From: Hyphomicrobiales bacterium
GTDB taxonomy: Bacteria > Pseudomonadota > Alphaproteobacteria > Rhizobiales > JAJFHB01
Assembly: GCA_021775615.1 (NCBI GenBank)
Contig: JAJFHL010000308.1
Coordinates: 1-64,000, forward strand
Length of the DNA: 64,000 nt
Direction: 5' to 3'
Shown: piece by piece, positions 11,010-18,046 of the stretch
How the letters are laid out: every line of letters begins with the position of its first letter
How positions within the stretch are numbered: the stretch's first letter is position 1
The notes under the pieces: generated by a model
The model's database searches: none
What the model was told of the DNA's origin: nothing
What the model saw: only the letters and a program-made list of their open reading frames with translations
Program-made: the position numbers and the translations under genes

Positions 11010-11057
11010 CACCGGCGACGGCCTACAAATACGCCGTCGCAATCACATATAGTGGGG

Positions 11058-11080
11058 TTCAGGGTGCGCCCTGAATTTGC
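11058..11080 (+). terminator. Possible terminator after fba
   Basis: A perfect 7-bp stem TTCAGGG/CCCTGAA with a TGCG loop is followed by a short T run (TTTGCC). It lies 49 bases after the fba stop, at the end of the tkt-gap-pgk-fba cluster. The U-tract is short, so termination is plausible rather than certain. Confidence 0.4.
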
Positions 11081-11089
11081 CTAACCTTT

Positions 11090-11214
11090 GATCTAGAGCG
11101 GGATCAGGAAAAGTGGATACCGGTTTTACGTCCGATCCTGCTCCAAAATATTGGAATCGATCACGTTTTATCCACTTAGGTGAGTCCACCTAAGTTGCTC
11201 GTGATCTAGAGCGG
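11090..11214. repeat. Rhizobial-type dispersed intergenic repeat with internal palindromes
   Basis: The element is bounded by a 12-bp direct repeat, GATCTAGAGCGG, at 11090-11101 and 11203-11214. Its left half contains AAAAGTGGATACCGGTTTTA-like sequence, which I recall as a widespread intergenic repeat of rhizobial genomes. Its right half is an inverted repeat, GATCACG (11159-11165) with CGTGATC (11200-11206), enclosing a second palindrome around CACTTAGGTG/CACCTAAGT. It fills most of the 260-base gap between fba and the ThiE-like gene. Confidence 0.6.
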
Positions 11215-11241
11215 CCCGCACAGTCGGACGAGGGCCTGAGG

Positions 11242-11278
11242 CACGATTCATGAGCGAAAGACACGATTCATGAGCGAA
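11242..11278 (+). repeat. 17-bp tandem duplication over the start of the ThiE-like gene
   Basis: CACGATTCATGAGCGAA occurs at 11242-11258 and again at 11262-11278 with a 20-base period. The two ATG codons are in different frames. The first opens a 7-codon reading whose TGA overlaps the second ATG, the real start. Confidence 0.8.
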
Positions 11279-11902
11279 CCGCGCTGTCGGCTTTTTCTGG
11301 TCAGCCCTCCAAATGCGGACGCGGAAGACTTCCCCGCCTGTTTCGAGCAGGCCGCAAAAGCGGCCGACGTCGCCTCGCTGCTTGTCCGTCCAACCGGCGA
11401 TCATGACGACACGGTTGATGTGATATCGGCGGTGCTCGCCGCGGGTTATGAATACAACGTCGCCATCCTGGTTGATGGTGACGCTGATATTGCCGCCGAG
11501 TCCGGGGCCGACGGCGTTCAGGTTACGGGTGACATCACACAGTACGAACGTGCCCGCACGCTGCTTGGTTCGGACCGGATCGTCGGTATGTTTTCGAACG
11601 GCTCGAGGCATGCCGCCATGGAGCTTGCCGAGGCGGGGGCCGATTACATTGCCTTTGACCAAGGCCACACTCTTACCATCGGGAACGGCGATACTAAGGA
11701 ACAGATAGATCCCATATCATGGTGGTCCAGCCTCTTCGAGATACCCTCCGTCGCCTTTGCGCCAACGGAAATCGGTGAGGTCGAAGCCCTGGTAAGGGCG
11801 GGGTGCGGTTTCATTCGCCCGGACGATGCCATGTGGTCGTCACCCGACCGCGCCGCCGATACCGTCAAACGCTACAATGCGAGGATCGAAGAAGTTGTGT
11901 AA
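11270..11902 (+). CDS. ThiE/TenI-like TIM-barrel protein, probably not an active thiamine-phosphate synthase
   Basis: The 210-residue protein has the length and layout of thiamine-phosphate synthase: LVDGDADIAAESGADGVQVTGD aligns by eye with the ThiE segment that normally reads like NDRVDLA...GADGVHLGQ, and GADYIAF follows in place. The catalytic-site residues look degenerate: the usual N-D-R and H-x-G positions are changed (VDGD and VQVTG). No other thi genes are nearby. It overlaps the following Sel1-repeat gene by 26 bases. A sugar-phosphate or other small-ligand role, or a regulatory one, is possible; I cannot assign it. Confidence 0.65.
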   Translation: MSEPRCRLFLVSPPNADAEDFPACFEQAAKAADVASLLVRPTGDHDDTVDVISAVLAAGYEYNVAILVDGDADIAAESGADGVQVTGDITQYERARTLLGSDRIVGMFSNGSRHAAMELAEAGADYIAFDQGHTLTIGNGDTKEQIDPISWWSSLFEIPSVAFAPTEIGEVEALVRAGCGFIRPDDAMWSSPDRAADTVKRYNARIEEVV

Positions 11903-12833
11903 GCGCGTCACAGGTTTTCTAATCGCACTCGGCCTCGCGGGCGTTGTTGGTCTCGGTTTCGGTACATCGGCCAGGGCAAGCTACGCCGAAGCCTTCGATG
12001 CTTACTCGAAGCAGCAATACACCACGGCGTTCAGACTGGCCCGGCAGGCGGCCGACGCGGAAAAGGATTCCCGGGCCCAGGCGATGCTCGGCGCCCTCTT
12101 TGCTGAAGGCCTCGGCGTTGGGCGCGATCTGAAGGAAGCCCGCATATGGTTCGAAACCGCCGCCGACCAGGGACACGCCGGAGCGCAATATGACCTCGGA
12201 CTCATGTATGTCGATGGCCGTGCTGGCGCCACCGACCTGAACAAGGCGTTTTCCTACTTCCTTGCGGCGGCAAAGCAGGACCTGCCGCGGGCGCAACACT
12301 GGGTGGCTGACTTCTATGCCGGCTATGACGGCCGCGAACCCGACTGGGACAAGGCCGTGGCCTGGCTTACGAAATCCGCCGAACAGGGGTACGCAAAGGC
12401 GCAGTACGATCTGGGCGGCCTGTATTTCGAAGGCAAGGGCGTCGAAAAAAATCACATTGAAGCGGCCAAGTGGATCGGCCAGGCCGCCAGCCTTGGTCTG
12501 CCGGAGGCAGCACTTGGCTACGGCGTGATGGTTCTCAAAGGCCAGGGCGTCAAGCAGAGCGACGAAGTTGGCGCCAAATGGCTGTTGTTCGCCGCCGAGA
12601 AGGGCAACCCCGCGGCGCAGAACCTCATGGGCTCGCTCTACGAACTCGGGCGCGGTGTCCCCGTCGATCTCGTCGAAGCCGGAAAGTGGTATCTGATTTC
12701 AACGCCCAGCGGTCGCGACGAACCGGAAATCAAGAAATTCCTCAATGCTCTGAAACCAGAAGAACTTGAAGAAGCCCGCAAACGGGCGGCCAGTTGGATC
12801 AAGAGCTACGTCGAGGCCCACAAGACCCAGTAG
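11877..12833 (+). CDS. Secreted Sel1-repeat (SLR) protein
   Basis: A 318-residue protein with an N-terminal signal peptide (KRVTGFLIALGLAGVVGLGFG, cleavage probably after ARA near residue 35). At least six Sel1-like repeats follow, each with the A-x-x-x-L-G-x-x-Y/F-x-x-G-x-G-V core. Sel1 repeats form alpha-solenoids that hold protein complexes, often at the envelope. The ATG at 11877 lies inside the end of the preceding gene; a TTG at 11895 is an alternative. The partner is unknown, and nothing in the neighbours names it. Confidence 0.85.
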   Translation: MRGSKKLCKRVTGFLIALGLAGVVGLGFGTSARASYAEAFDAYSKQQYTTAFRLARQAADAEKDSRAQAMLGALFAEGLGVGRDLKEARIWFETAADQGHAGAQYDLGLMYVDGRAGATDLNKAFSYFLAAAKQDLPRAQHWVADFYAGYDGREPDWDKAVAWLTKSAEQGYAKAQYDLGGLYFEGKGVEKNHIEAAKWIGQAASLGLPEAALGYGVMVLKGQGVKQSDEVGAKWLLFAAEKGNPAAQNLMGSLYELGRGVPVDLVEAGKWYLISTPSGRDEPEIKKFLNALKPEELEEARKRAASWIKSYVEAHKTQ

Positions 12834-12970
12834 CGGCTTTTCGCCCACCGGGGCTTGACAACCAAACCCGCAAACGCACATACCCGCCGTGAGACTTCTC
12901 GCCGCTGCCGGACCGGGCACCGCGGCAGACACCACAATACTAAGAATAACGCAGCACCATCGAGGATCTC

Positions 12971-13534
12971 ATGAAGATCAACGGACACGAAATTCGCCCC
13001 GGTAACGTGATCCAGCACAAGGACACGCTGTGGGTTGCCGTCAAGGTACAAAGCGTCAAACCGGGCAAGGGCGGCGCCTATGCCCAGGTCGAGCTGAAGG
13101 CTCTCGTCGGCGGCACCAAGCTCAACGAACGCTTCCGTTCATCGGAATCCGTCGAGCGCGTCAGGCTTGAGCAGAAGGATTACCAGTTCCTCTTCGCCGA
13201 CGGCGACATGCTGACTTTCATGGACACCGAATCCTATGAGCAGATCGAGCTCGCGACCGACTTTGTCGGCGAACGCGCAGCCTTCCTGCAGGACGGTATG
13301 CAGGTGAAGGTGGAGAGCTATGAGGGCAAACAGCTCGGCATTTCGCTGCCCGAGCATGTCACGCTTGAAGTCACCGAAACCGAACCGACCATCAAGGGCC
13401 AGACGGCCTCGTCTTCCTACAAGCCGGCGATGATGGACAACGGCGTACGCGTCATGGTGCCGCCCTTCATCACGGTGGGTGAGAAGATCGTTGTCGATAC
13501 CAACGAAGCCACCTACGTAAAGCGTGCCGACTGA
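12971..13534 (+). CDS. efp: Translation elongation factor P
   Basis: EF-P rescues ribosomes stalled on polyproline. The 187-residue product has the three-barrel layout, and the modified lysine position is K33 within KPGKGGAY. This corresponds to the lysine that EpmA beta-lysylates in gamma- and many alphaproteobacteria. No epmA or epmB gene is in this window. The gene stands 137 bases after the Sel1 gene and 40 bases before the inositol-phosphatase gene. Confidence 0.97.
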   Translation: MKINGHEIRPGNVIQHKDTLWVAVKVQSVKPGKGGAYAQVELKALVGGTKLNERFRSSESVERVRLEQKDYQFLFADGDMLTFMDTESYEQIELATDFVGERAAFLQDGMQVKVESYEGKQLGISLPEHVTLEVTETEPTIKGQTASSSYKPAMMDNGVRVMVPPFITVGEKIVVDTNEATYVKRAD

Positions 13535-13574
13535 TCTCCGCGCAACACTCCTCCTAACCTGATCCGGATCCCCG

Positions 13575-14366
13575 ATGCGACGCTCTGCGCTTGCCAATGT
13601 CATGATCGCCGCGGCGCGCAAGGCGGCGCGCGTCCTGCAACGCGATTACGGCGAAGTGGAAAACCTTCAGGTCTCGCTCAAGGGCCCGTCCGACTTTGTC
13701 AGCGCCACCGACCGAAAGGTCGAACAGATCCTTCACGAAGAGCTTGCGCGGGTGCGTCCCGACTATGGATTTCTGATGGAGGAATCCGGCAAGATCGAAG
13801 GCGCCGACAAAACCCACCGCTGGATCGTCGATCCCATCGACGGCACCACCAACTTCATTCACTCGATACCGCTGTTTGCCATATCCATTGCTCTTGAGCG
13901 CGATGGCGACCTGGTGGCGGGCCTGATCTACAATCCGATTTCAGACGAGCTGTTTTATGCCGAGAAGGGCATTGGCGCCTATCTCAACGATCGCCGGATC
14001 CGTGTCGCCGGACGCCAGGACCTGACACAGGCAGTCGTCAGCTGCGGCATACCGCACGCCCATCGCGGCGATCCGGATCAGTTCGGCCGCGAGCTTCAGG
14101 CGGTGCAGGCGCAGGTGTCCGGCATACGCCGCACCGGTGCCGCCGCTCTCGATCTGGCCTGGGTCGCCGCCGGCCGCTTCGACGCCTTCTGGGAACGCGG
14201 GCTCAGCCCATGGGACATCGCCGCCGGAATTGTCCTGATCCGCGAAGCCGGTGGCATGGTCAGCGACGTTGACGGCAAACCGGACGTCTTGAAGACCGGA
14301 AACATCCTGGCCGCCAACACCACGCTTCACCCGATGCTTGAGAAGAGCCTCAAATCGCAATCCTGA
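13575..14366 (+). CDS. Inositol monophosphatase family protein
   Basis: The 263-residue product carries both family signatures: DPIDGTTNFIHSIP (metal site) and WDIAAGIVLIREAGG near the C-terminus. A metal-ligand Glu is present in MEESG. Such proteins hydrolyse inositol-1-phosphate or related sugar phosphates; the SuhB type also takes part in rRNA transcription antitermination. It follows efp closely, as in other rhizobia. Which substrate applies is open. Confidence 0.92.
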   Translation: MRRSALANVMIAAARKAARVLQRDYGEVENLQVSLKGPSDFVSATDRKVEQILHEELARVRPDYGFLMEESGKIEGADKTHRWIVDPIDGTTNFIHSIPLFAISIALERDGDLVAGLIYNPISDELFYAEKGIGAYLNDRRIRVAGRQDLTQAVVSCGIPHAHRGDPDQFGRELQAVQAQVSGIRRTGAAALDLAWVAAGRFDAFWERGLSPWDIAAGIVLIREAGGMVSDVDGKPDVLKTGNILAANTTLHPMLEKSLKSQS

Positions 14367-14439
14367 TCATCACTGCAACACCAATGGGTACTATCCCCGC
14401 CGGCACCCGGCTTCGCGCTCGCACAGGAAAGTTGCAATC

Positions 14440-14455
14440 AATTTGTGTACAAATT
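14440..14455. promoter_or_regulatory. Palindromic candidate operator upstream of the B12-MerR gene
   Basis: AATTTGTGTACAAATT consists of 7-bp perfect arms around a GT spacer and contains the hexamer TGTACA. It lies between a TTGCAA (14432-14437) and a TTTATG about 17 bases later, the usual position of a MerR-family operator, and 85 bases before the start of the MerR gene. TGTACA-type sites are known for CarH/LitR regulators. Autoregulation is an inference. Confidence 0.45.
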
Positions 14456-14539
14456 TTATGCAGAGTAACCGAATCACTGTAAACGTCTGAAAACAAAATA
14501 AAGATCTGACAGGGCCGAACAACGCTTGAAAGCGAGGCC

Positions 14540-15451
14540 ATGAGCAATACTCCTCCGGACGCCCTGTATTCCATCAAGACCGTGTCTCGTCTGACCGGTG
14601 TGAATTCCGCCACCATACGCTCATGGGAACGCCGCTACGGACTGATGGAACCGGCCCGGGCGCCCAATGGCAGGCGCGCCTACTCCGAAGCCGACATTCG
14701 CAAGCTTCGGCAGATCTCGGATCTGGTGCGTTCCGGTCATCCGATCGGCGAAATCGCCGGCCTGGCAACAGAACTTTTGCAGGAGCTCCAGGAGAACTCT
14801 TCGCCGCGGCCGCACAGCGCCGCCCGAAACCCGGCATACGACAAGTTGATGATGGCGGTATCGGCCGGTGACACTTCGCGGTTTCGTTCCGTTCTCGGCC
14901 AGACATTGAACAACCTTGACCCCCTGGAGGCAGTACAGGACGTCATTGCACCGGCGCTTCGCGAGATCGGAGAACGATGGGCGCGCGGCGATGTCGGCAT
15001 TGGCCTCGAGCATGCGCTGTCCGCGATCACCAAACAACTGCTGATGTCATCGATCAACTCCATGCGATGGGCAACCGGCGGCCCACGGATCGCGATCGCG
15101 ACACCGCCGAATGAACAGCACGAGCTCGGCGCCCTTTTGGCCTACTATCTGGCGTCCACCTTTGGAGCGGAATGCACCTATATGGGCCCGAACATGCCCG
15201 TGGCTGCCCTGGCCGACGCGATCGCCAGTCTGAACTCACAGGCTCTGGTGCTCAGTCTCATTCGAGAGCGTGACGATACCGATGCGATCGCCCTGCTCCG
15301 TGAGATCTCCGAACAGGTTCCCGCCTCGACCCAGATCTGGCTTGGAGCCGGCCGCCATGCGTCGCTCCGCACCGAACTTCTGCCGGAGCGCATCACCCTC
15401 TTCGACAGTTTCGAACCCTTCCTGGTGCGCCTCACTGCCCTGACGAAGTGA
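14540..15451 (+). CDS. MerR-family regulator with cobalamin-binding domain, CarH/LitR-like B12 photoreceptor
   Basis: The 303-residue protein has an N-terminal MerR helix-turn-helix (about residues 10-78, TGVNSATIRSWERRYGL). A helical bundle follows (about 96-175) and then a B12-binding Rossmann domain (about 180-300). It holds the marks of adenosylcobalamin photoreceptors: the W-x9-EH motif (W147, E157, H158) and the E-x-H-x-x-G motif (E192, H194, G197) that supplies the lower axial ligand. Known relatives are repressors released by light, controlling carotenoid or other light-response genes. No such genes are next to it here. A palindrome with TGTACA precedes it. Confidence 0.88.
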   Translation: MSNTPPDALYSIKTVSRLTGVNSATIRSWERRYGLMEPARAPNGRRAYSEADIRKLRQISDLVRSGHPIGEIAGLATELLQELQENSSPRPHSAARNPAYDKLMMAVSAGDTSRFRSVLGQTLNNLDPLEAVQDVIAPALREIGERWARGDVGIGLEHALSAITKQLLMSSINSMRWATGGPRIAIATPPNEQHELGALLAYYLASTFGAECTYMGPNMPVAALADAIASLNSQALVLSLIRERDDTDAIALLREISEQVPASTQIWLGAGRHASLRTELLPERITLFDSFEPFLVRLTALTK

Positions 15452-15488
15452 TCCGGCCGCCTCTCGCGAGAGCTCCCCGCCGCCCCTC

Positions 15489-15524
15489 ATTCCGCATCAG
15501 GCGTATGCGGAATGTTCGCATACG
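15489..15524. promoter_or_regulatory. Two overlapping, mutually exclusive hairpins
   Basis: ATTCCGCAT (15489-15497) pairs with ATGCGGAAT (15505-15513). CGTATGCG (15502-15509) pairs with CGCATACG (15517-15524). The two stems share bases, so only one can form at a time. They lie between the MerR stop and the SH3 gene start. They may be a terminator or attenuator, or simply clustered half-sites of a DNA-binding protein. Confidence 0.4.
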
Positions 15525-15606
15525 AATTTCAGCTGTCAAATGATTGCAAAGTCGCTAGGTTGCTTGCCTCTGAGAGAGGTGTGAACGCTGCAGAAGGGAC
15601 GACACA

Positions 15607-16290
15607 GTGTTTGTAAACTCGTTGCACTCCAAACGACATTTCATAACCCGGCGGATCGATGCCATTCTGCCATTGGCCGCTTGCACCGCGCTGGCGCTTG
15701 GCGCAATGCCGGCAGCGGCTGAAAACCCGATTCAAGTGGACGACCGCATCGTCGTCGCCCAGTCCACGGCCGGGTTTCCGGTCAGGGCAGGCTCGTGGGG
15801 CGGCAAGGTACGCGCCGGACCCGGACGGCAATACCAGCATATCGATGGCCTGAGCGAAGGCGAAGACGTGGTGCTGCTTGAGAACACCCGCGTAATGATG
15901 GGCGACTATCCGTGGTTCAAGATCCAGTTCAAGAACGGCCGCATAGGCTATAAATGGGGTGGCATACTATGCGCCAAGGGAACTCCGGTCGTCGGCATAT
16001 TCGAATCCTGCCCGGGCTGGCAGAATGCCGCCCAGCCCGATCCGGCACCCGCCTCGGTGACCGTATCCTACTCCTGCGAAGAGGGCATTCCGATGATCGT
16101 GCGATATGTCAATACGGCGGAAACCAGCACCGCTTACTTCTCGCATGACAGCTTCCCGGAAGTGAAGCTGGACCAGGTGGTGTCGGGATCGGGGGCCAAA
16201 TATTCGAACGGATACTATACCTTGTCCACCAAGGGTCCCGACGCGGTGCTCGAATGGGAAGGCACCACAAGCGTTTGCTCGGAAAATTGA
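15607..16290 (+). CDS. Secreted SH3b + MliC-like protein, possible lysozyme inhibitor
   Basis: The 227-residue protein starts at a GTG and has a signal peptide (about residues 18-39, ending AMPAAA). A bacterial SH3 domain follows (about 55-125, with VRAGPGRQYQHIDGLSEGE). The C-terminal domain (about 150-225) reads VSYSCEEG...SGSGAKYSNGYYTLSTKG..AVLEWEG, which matches the MliC/PliC C-type lysozyme inhibitor fold, including paired cysteines. MliC proteins block host or competitor lysozyme in the periplasm; SH3b domains bind peptidoglycan. The match is by eye. The next gene is another secreted protein, 16 bases on. Confidence 0.75.
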   Translation: MFVNSLHSKRHFITRRIDAILPLAACTALALGAMPAAAENPIQVDDRIVVAQSTAGFPVRAGSWGGKVRAGPGRQYQHIDGLSEGEDVVLLENTRVMMGDYPWFKIQFKNGRIGYKWGGILCAKGTPVVGIFESCPGWQNAAQPDPAPASVTVSYSCEEGIPMIVRYVNTAETSTAYFSHDSFPEVKLDQVVSGSGAKYSNGYYTLSTKGPDAVLEWEGTTSVCSEN

Positions 16291-16306
16291 CAGGAACAGA
16301 CCGTAA

Positions 16307-17779
16307 GTGAGGCACACCGTGACTGATTTCCATTTCTCCAGGCCGTCCAGGTTCTTGCTGGCGGCCATCCTCTGGCTTGCCGTCTTCGCCGGCCACACAC
16401 CATTCGCCGCCGCACAGGACGCCGACCTTGTCTGGCAGTTTGACCAGTCCAACGATCCTTCCAACAAGGGCCGCAGCACCGCCTATCTGACATTCGGAAT
16501 TCCCGAGACCGATGCGGTACTGGTCAGCGGCTCCTGCGCCGCCGGATCCAGCGGCAATTTCTCCGTCATCCATCTTGGCGCAGACGTCGGAAAGCTGGCC
16601 GAGAGCGCCAGGGTGAAAGTCCGCTTCTCCGGCGGCGGCGAAGAGCACACGCTGAAGGGCGTTGTTTACGGCACCGAGCTCGAAGAGGGAGTTTCCGGCG
16701 TTCTGCTGCACATCGCCAATGACGATCCCATCTGGGCCATGATGCAGAACCTTGACGACATCAGCTATCAGATCCCCGGATACAGCGCCGCGTCGCTGCG
16801 CCTCACACAAGGCCGTGACAAAATCGCCGAGTTCAACGAGGCCTGCCGGTTTTATGCCGCACAGTTTGCCGACAATACTGACGACACTTCCCAGCAAAGC
16901 CCACCCGGTGGCGGCATCACCGAGAAGGAGGCGTTCCAGGCTGCGAGGGACCTGGGGACGATAGAAGCCTGGCAGGCCTTCCTGAGCAATTTCCCGACCG
17001 GTTTCCGGGCCGATCTGGCGCGCGCCTACCTCAAGGAACTGGGCGGCGCGCCGGTTGACAATGCCAACAACACCGACACCGGCAATACGGCGAACACCAA
17101 CAACCAGCCTCCGACCCAGGCGCCGGAACAGACCGTCGATCTGGGAGCGGGAACCTCACCGTGGCGCAATTACAACATGGAGATGGATGAGGGCAACACG
17201 ACGGTCTATGCGGCCTCGGTCGAATCCAACGGCATCGAGTTTGTCGCCTACTGCACCGGCAGGAAGGATATCGGCGCCCTCATGCGGGAAAGCCAGCGCG
17301 GCGTCTATCCCGATTTCGACGGACGCATCGAGCGCGGCCTCAAGGCGGCGCTGGGCACATTTCAGGACTTCAACAACGCGCACATCCCCATGCGGTTCAA
17401 TAATGGCAGTGAGTATTATGTGACCGCGGCCGTCATGGGTCTCACCGGCGAGGTCAGCTTCATCCACAATGATGAGGGCTTCCGCGCAAACGGACGGATT
17501 GTTCAGGACATCATGGGCCGCAGCACCATGACCATTTCCGCCCCGCCCTTCTCGGCCACGTTCCAACTGCGCGGCAGCAGGAACGCCATGTGCTCCATGC
17601 TGCGCAACTGCGGCGTGAGCGTCCAGGGCTGCGCCCGCCGGCAGAACACGACCAACACCTCTCGCTGCGGCTCCGGCGCGGTCTGGCTGGAAGGCCAGTG
17701 CGTCAATTATGGCGACATCGAAGCCTTTTGCGGGCCGGGCTACAAGCGCCAGGGCGCGGTGTGCGTATCGCGCTATTAG
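16307..17779 (+). CDS. Secreted Cys-rich protein of unknown function, probably cut short by an amber codon
   Basis: A 490-residue protein with a signal peptide (about residues 14-37, ending AAAQ). I do not recognise a named family over the full length. An N-terminal beta-rich domain (about 40-195) comes first. A short helical segment at about 205-245 (EAWQAFLSNFPTGFRADLARAYLKE) resembles segments found beside bacterial caspase-like proteins. An Asn/Thr/Pro-rich linker (about 250-275), a second domain (about 280-435) and C-terminal Cys repeats (CGSGAVWLEGQCV, CGPGYKRQGAVCV) follow. The TAG at 17777 interrupts a third repeat that continues in frame for 21 codons. Confidence 0.7.
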   Translation: MRHTVTDFHFSRPSRFLLAAILWLAVFAGHTPFAAAQDADLVWQFDQSNDPSNKGRSTAYLTFGIPETDAVLVSGSCAAGSSGNFSVIHLGADVGKLAESARVKVRFSGGGEEHTLKGVVYGTELEEGVSGVLLHIANDDPIWAMMQNLDDISYQIPGYSAASLRLTQGRDKIAEFNEACRFYAAQFADNTDDTSQQSPPGGGITEKEAFQAARDLGTIEAWQAFLSNFPTGFRADLARAYLKELGGAPVDNANNTDTGNTANTNNQPPTQAPEQTVDLGAGTSPWRNYNMEMDEGNTTVYAASVESNGIEFVAYCTGRKDIGALMRESQRGVYPDFDGRIERGLKAALGTFQDFNNAHIPMRFNNGSEYYVTAAVMGLTGEVSFIHNDEGFRANGRIVQDIMGRSTMTISAPPFSATFQLRGSRNAMCSMLRNCGVSVQGCARRQNTTNTSRCGSGAVWLEGQCVNYGDIEAFCGPGYKRQGAVCVSRY

Positions 17780-17845
17780 GAAACAGAAGCCCAGTGTCCG
17801 CAAGGCCTCGTCTGGGAAGTGGACCGCTGCGTCGAGGACGACTGA
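17780..17845 (+). other. In-frame continuation after an amber codon (third Cys repeat)
   Basis: After TAG (17777-17779) the same frame stays open for 21 codons to a TGA at 17843-17845. It encodes CPQGLVWEVDRCV, a third copy of the two repeats just upstream (C-x2-G-x2-W-x4-CV). The terminator hairpin begins 15 bases after this TGA. This suggests the ancestral gene ended at the TGA and the TAG is a nonsense change, a read-through site or a sequencing error. Confidence 0.65.
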
Positions 17846-17860
17846 CGCTCGAGAGATCTT

Positions 17861-17898
17861 GCCCGGCGCACAGATGTAATGCGCCGGGCATGGTTTTG
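17861..17898 (+). terminator. Rho-independent terminator
   Basis: A perfect 10-bp GC-rich stem, GCCCGGCGCA (17861-17870) with TGCGCCGGGC (17880-17889), has a 9-base loop and is followed by ATGGTTTTGTC. It ends the transcript of the two secreted proteins. Confidence 0.75.
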
Positions 17899-18046
17899 TC
17901 ATAATTTCAGGTAAGTAGTACTGATGTGCTGCGTGCATCCTGTTCGCGGTGCCCAAGAATTTGCTTTTTGAAGGCCTGCACTCTGTCGTATCAACACCAA
18001 ACCGTTGAGTTCGAACTGATTCGCAACACTTCACGGGAATCGGGTT

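Noticed and set aside
15985-16005. tRNA-like T-loop (ATTCGAATCC)
   Set aside because: It lies within the SH3b-MliC coding sequence and no acceptor, D or anticodon stems could be found around it.
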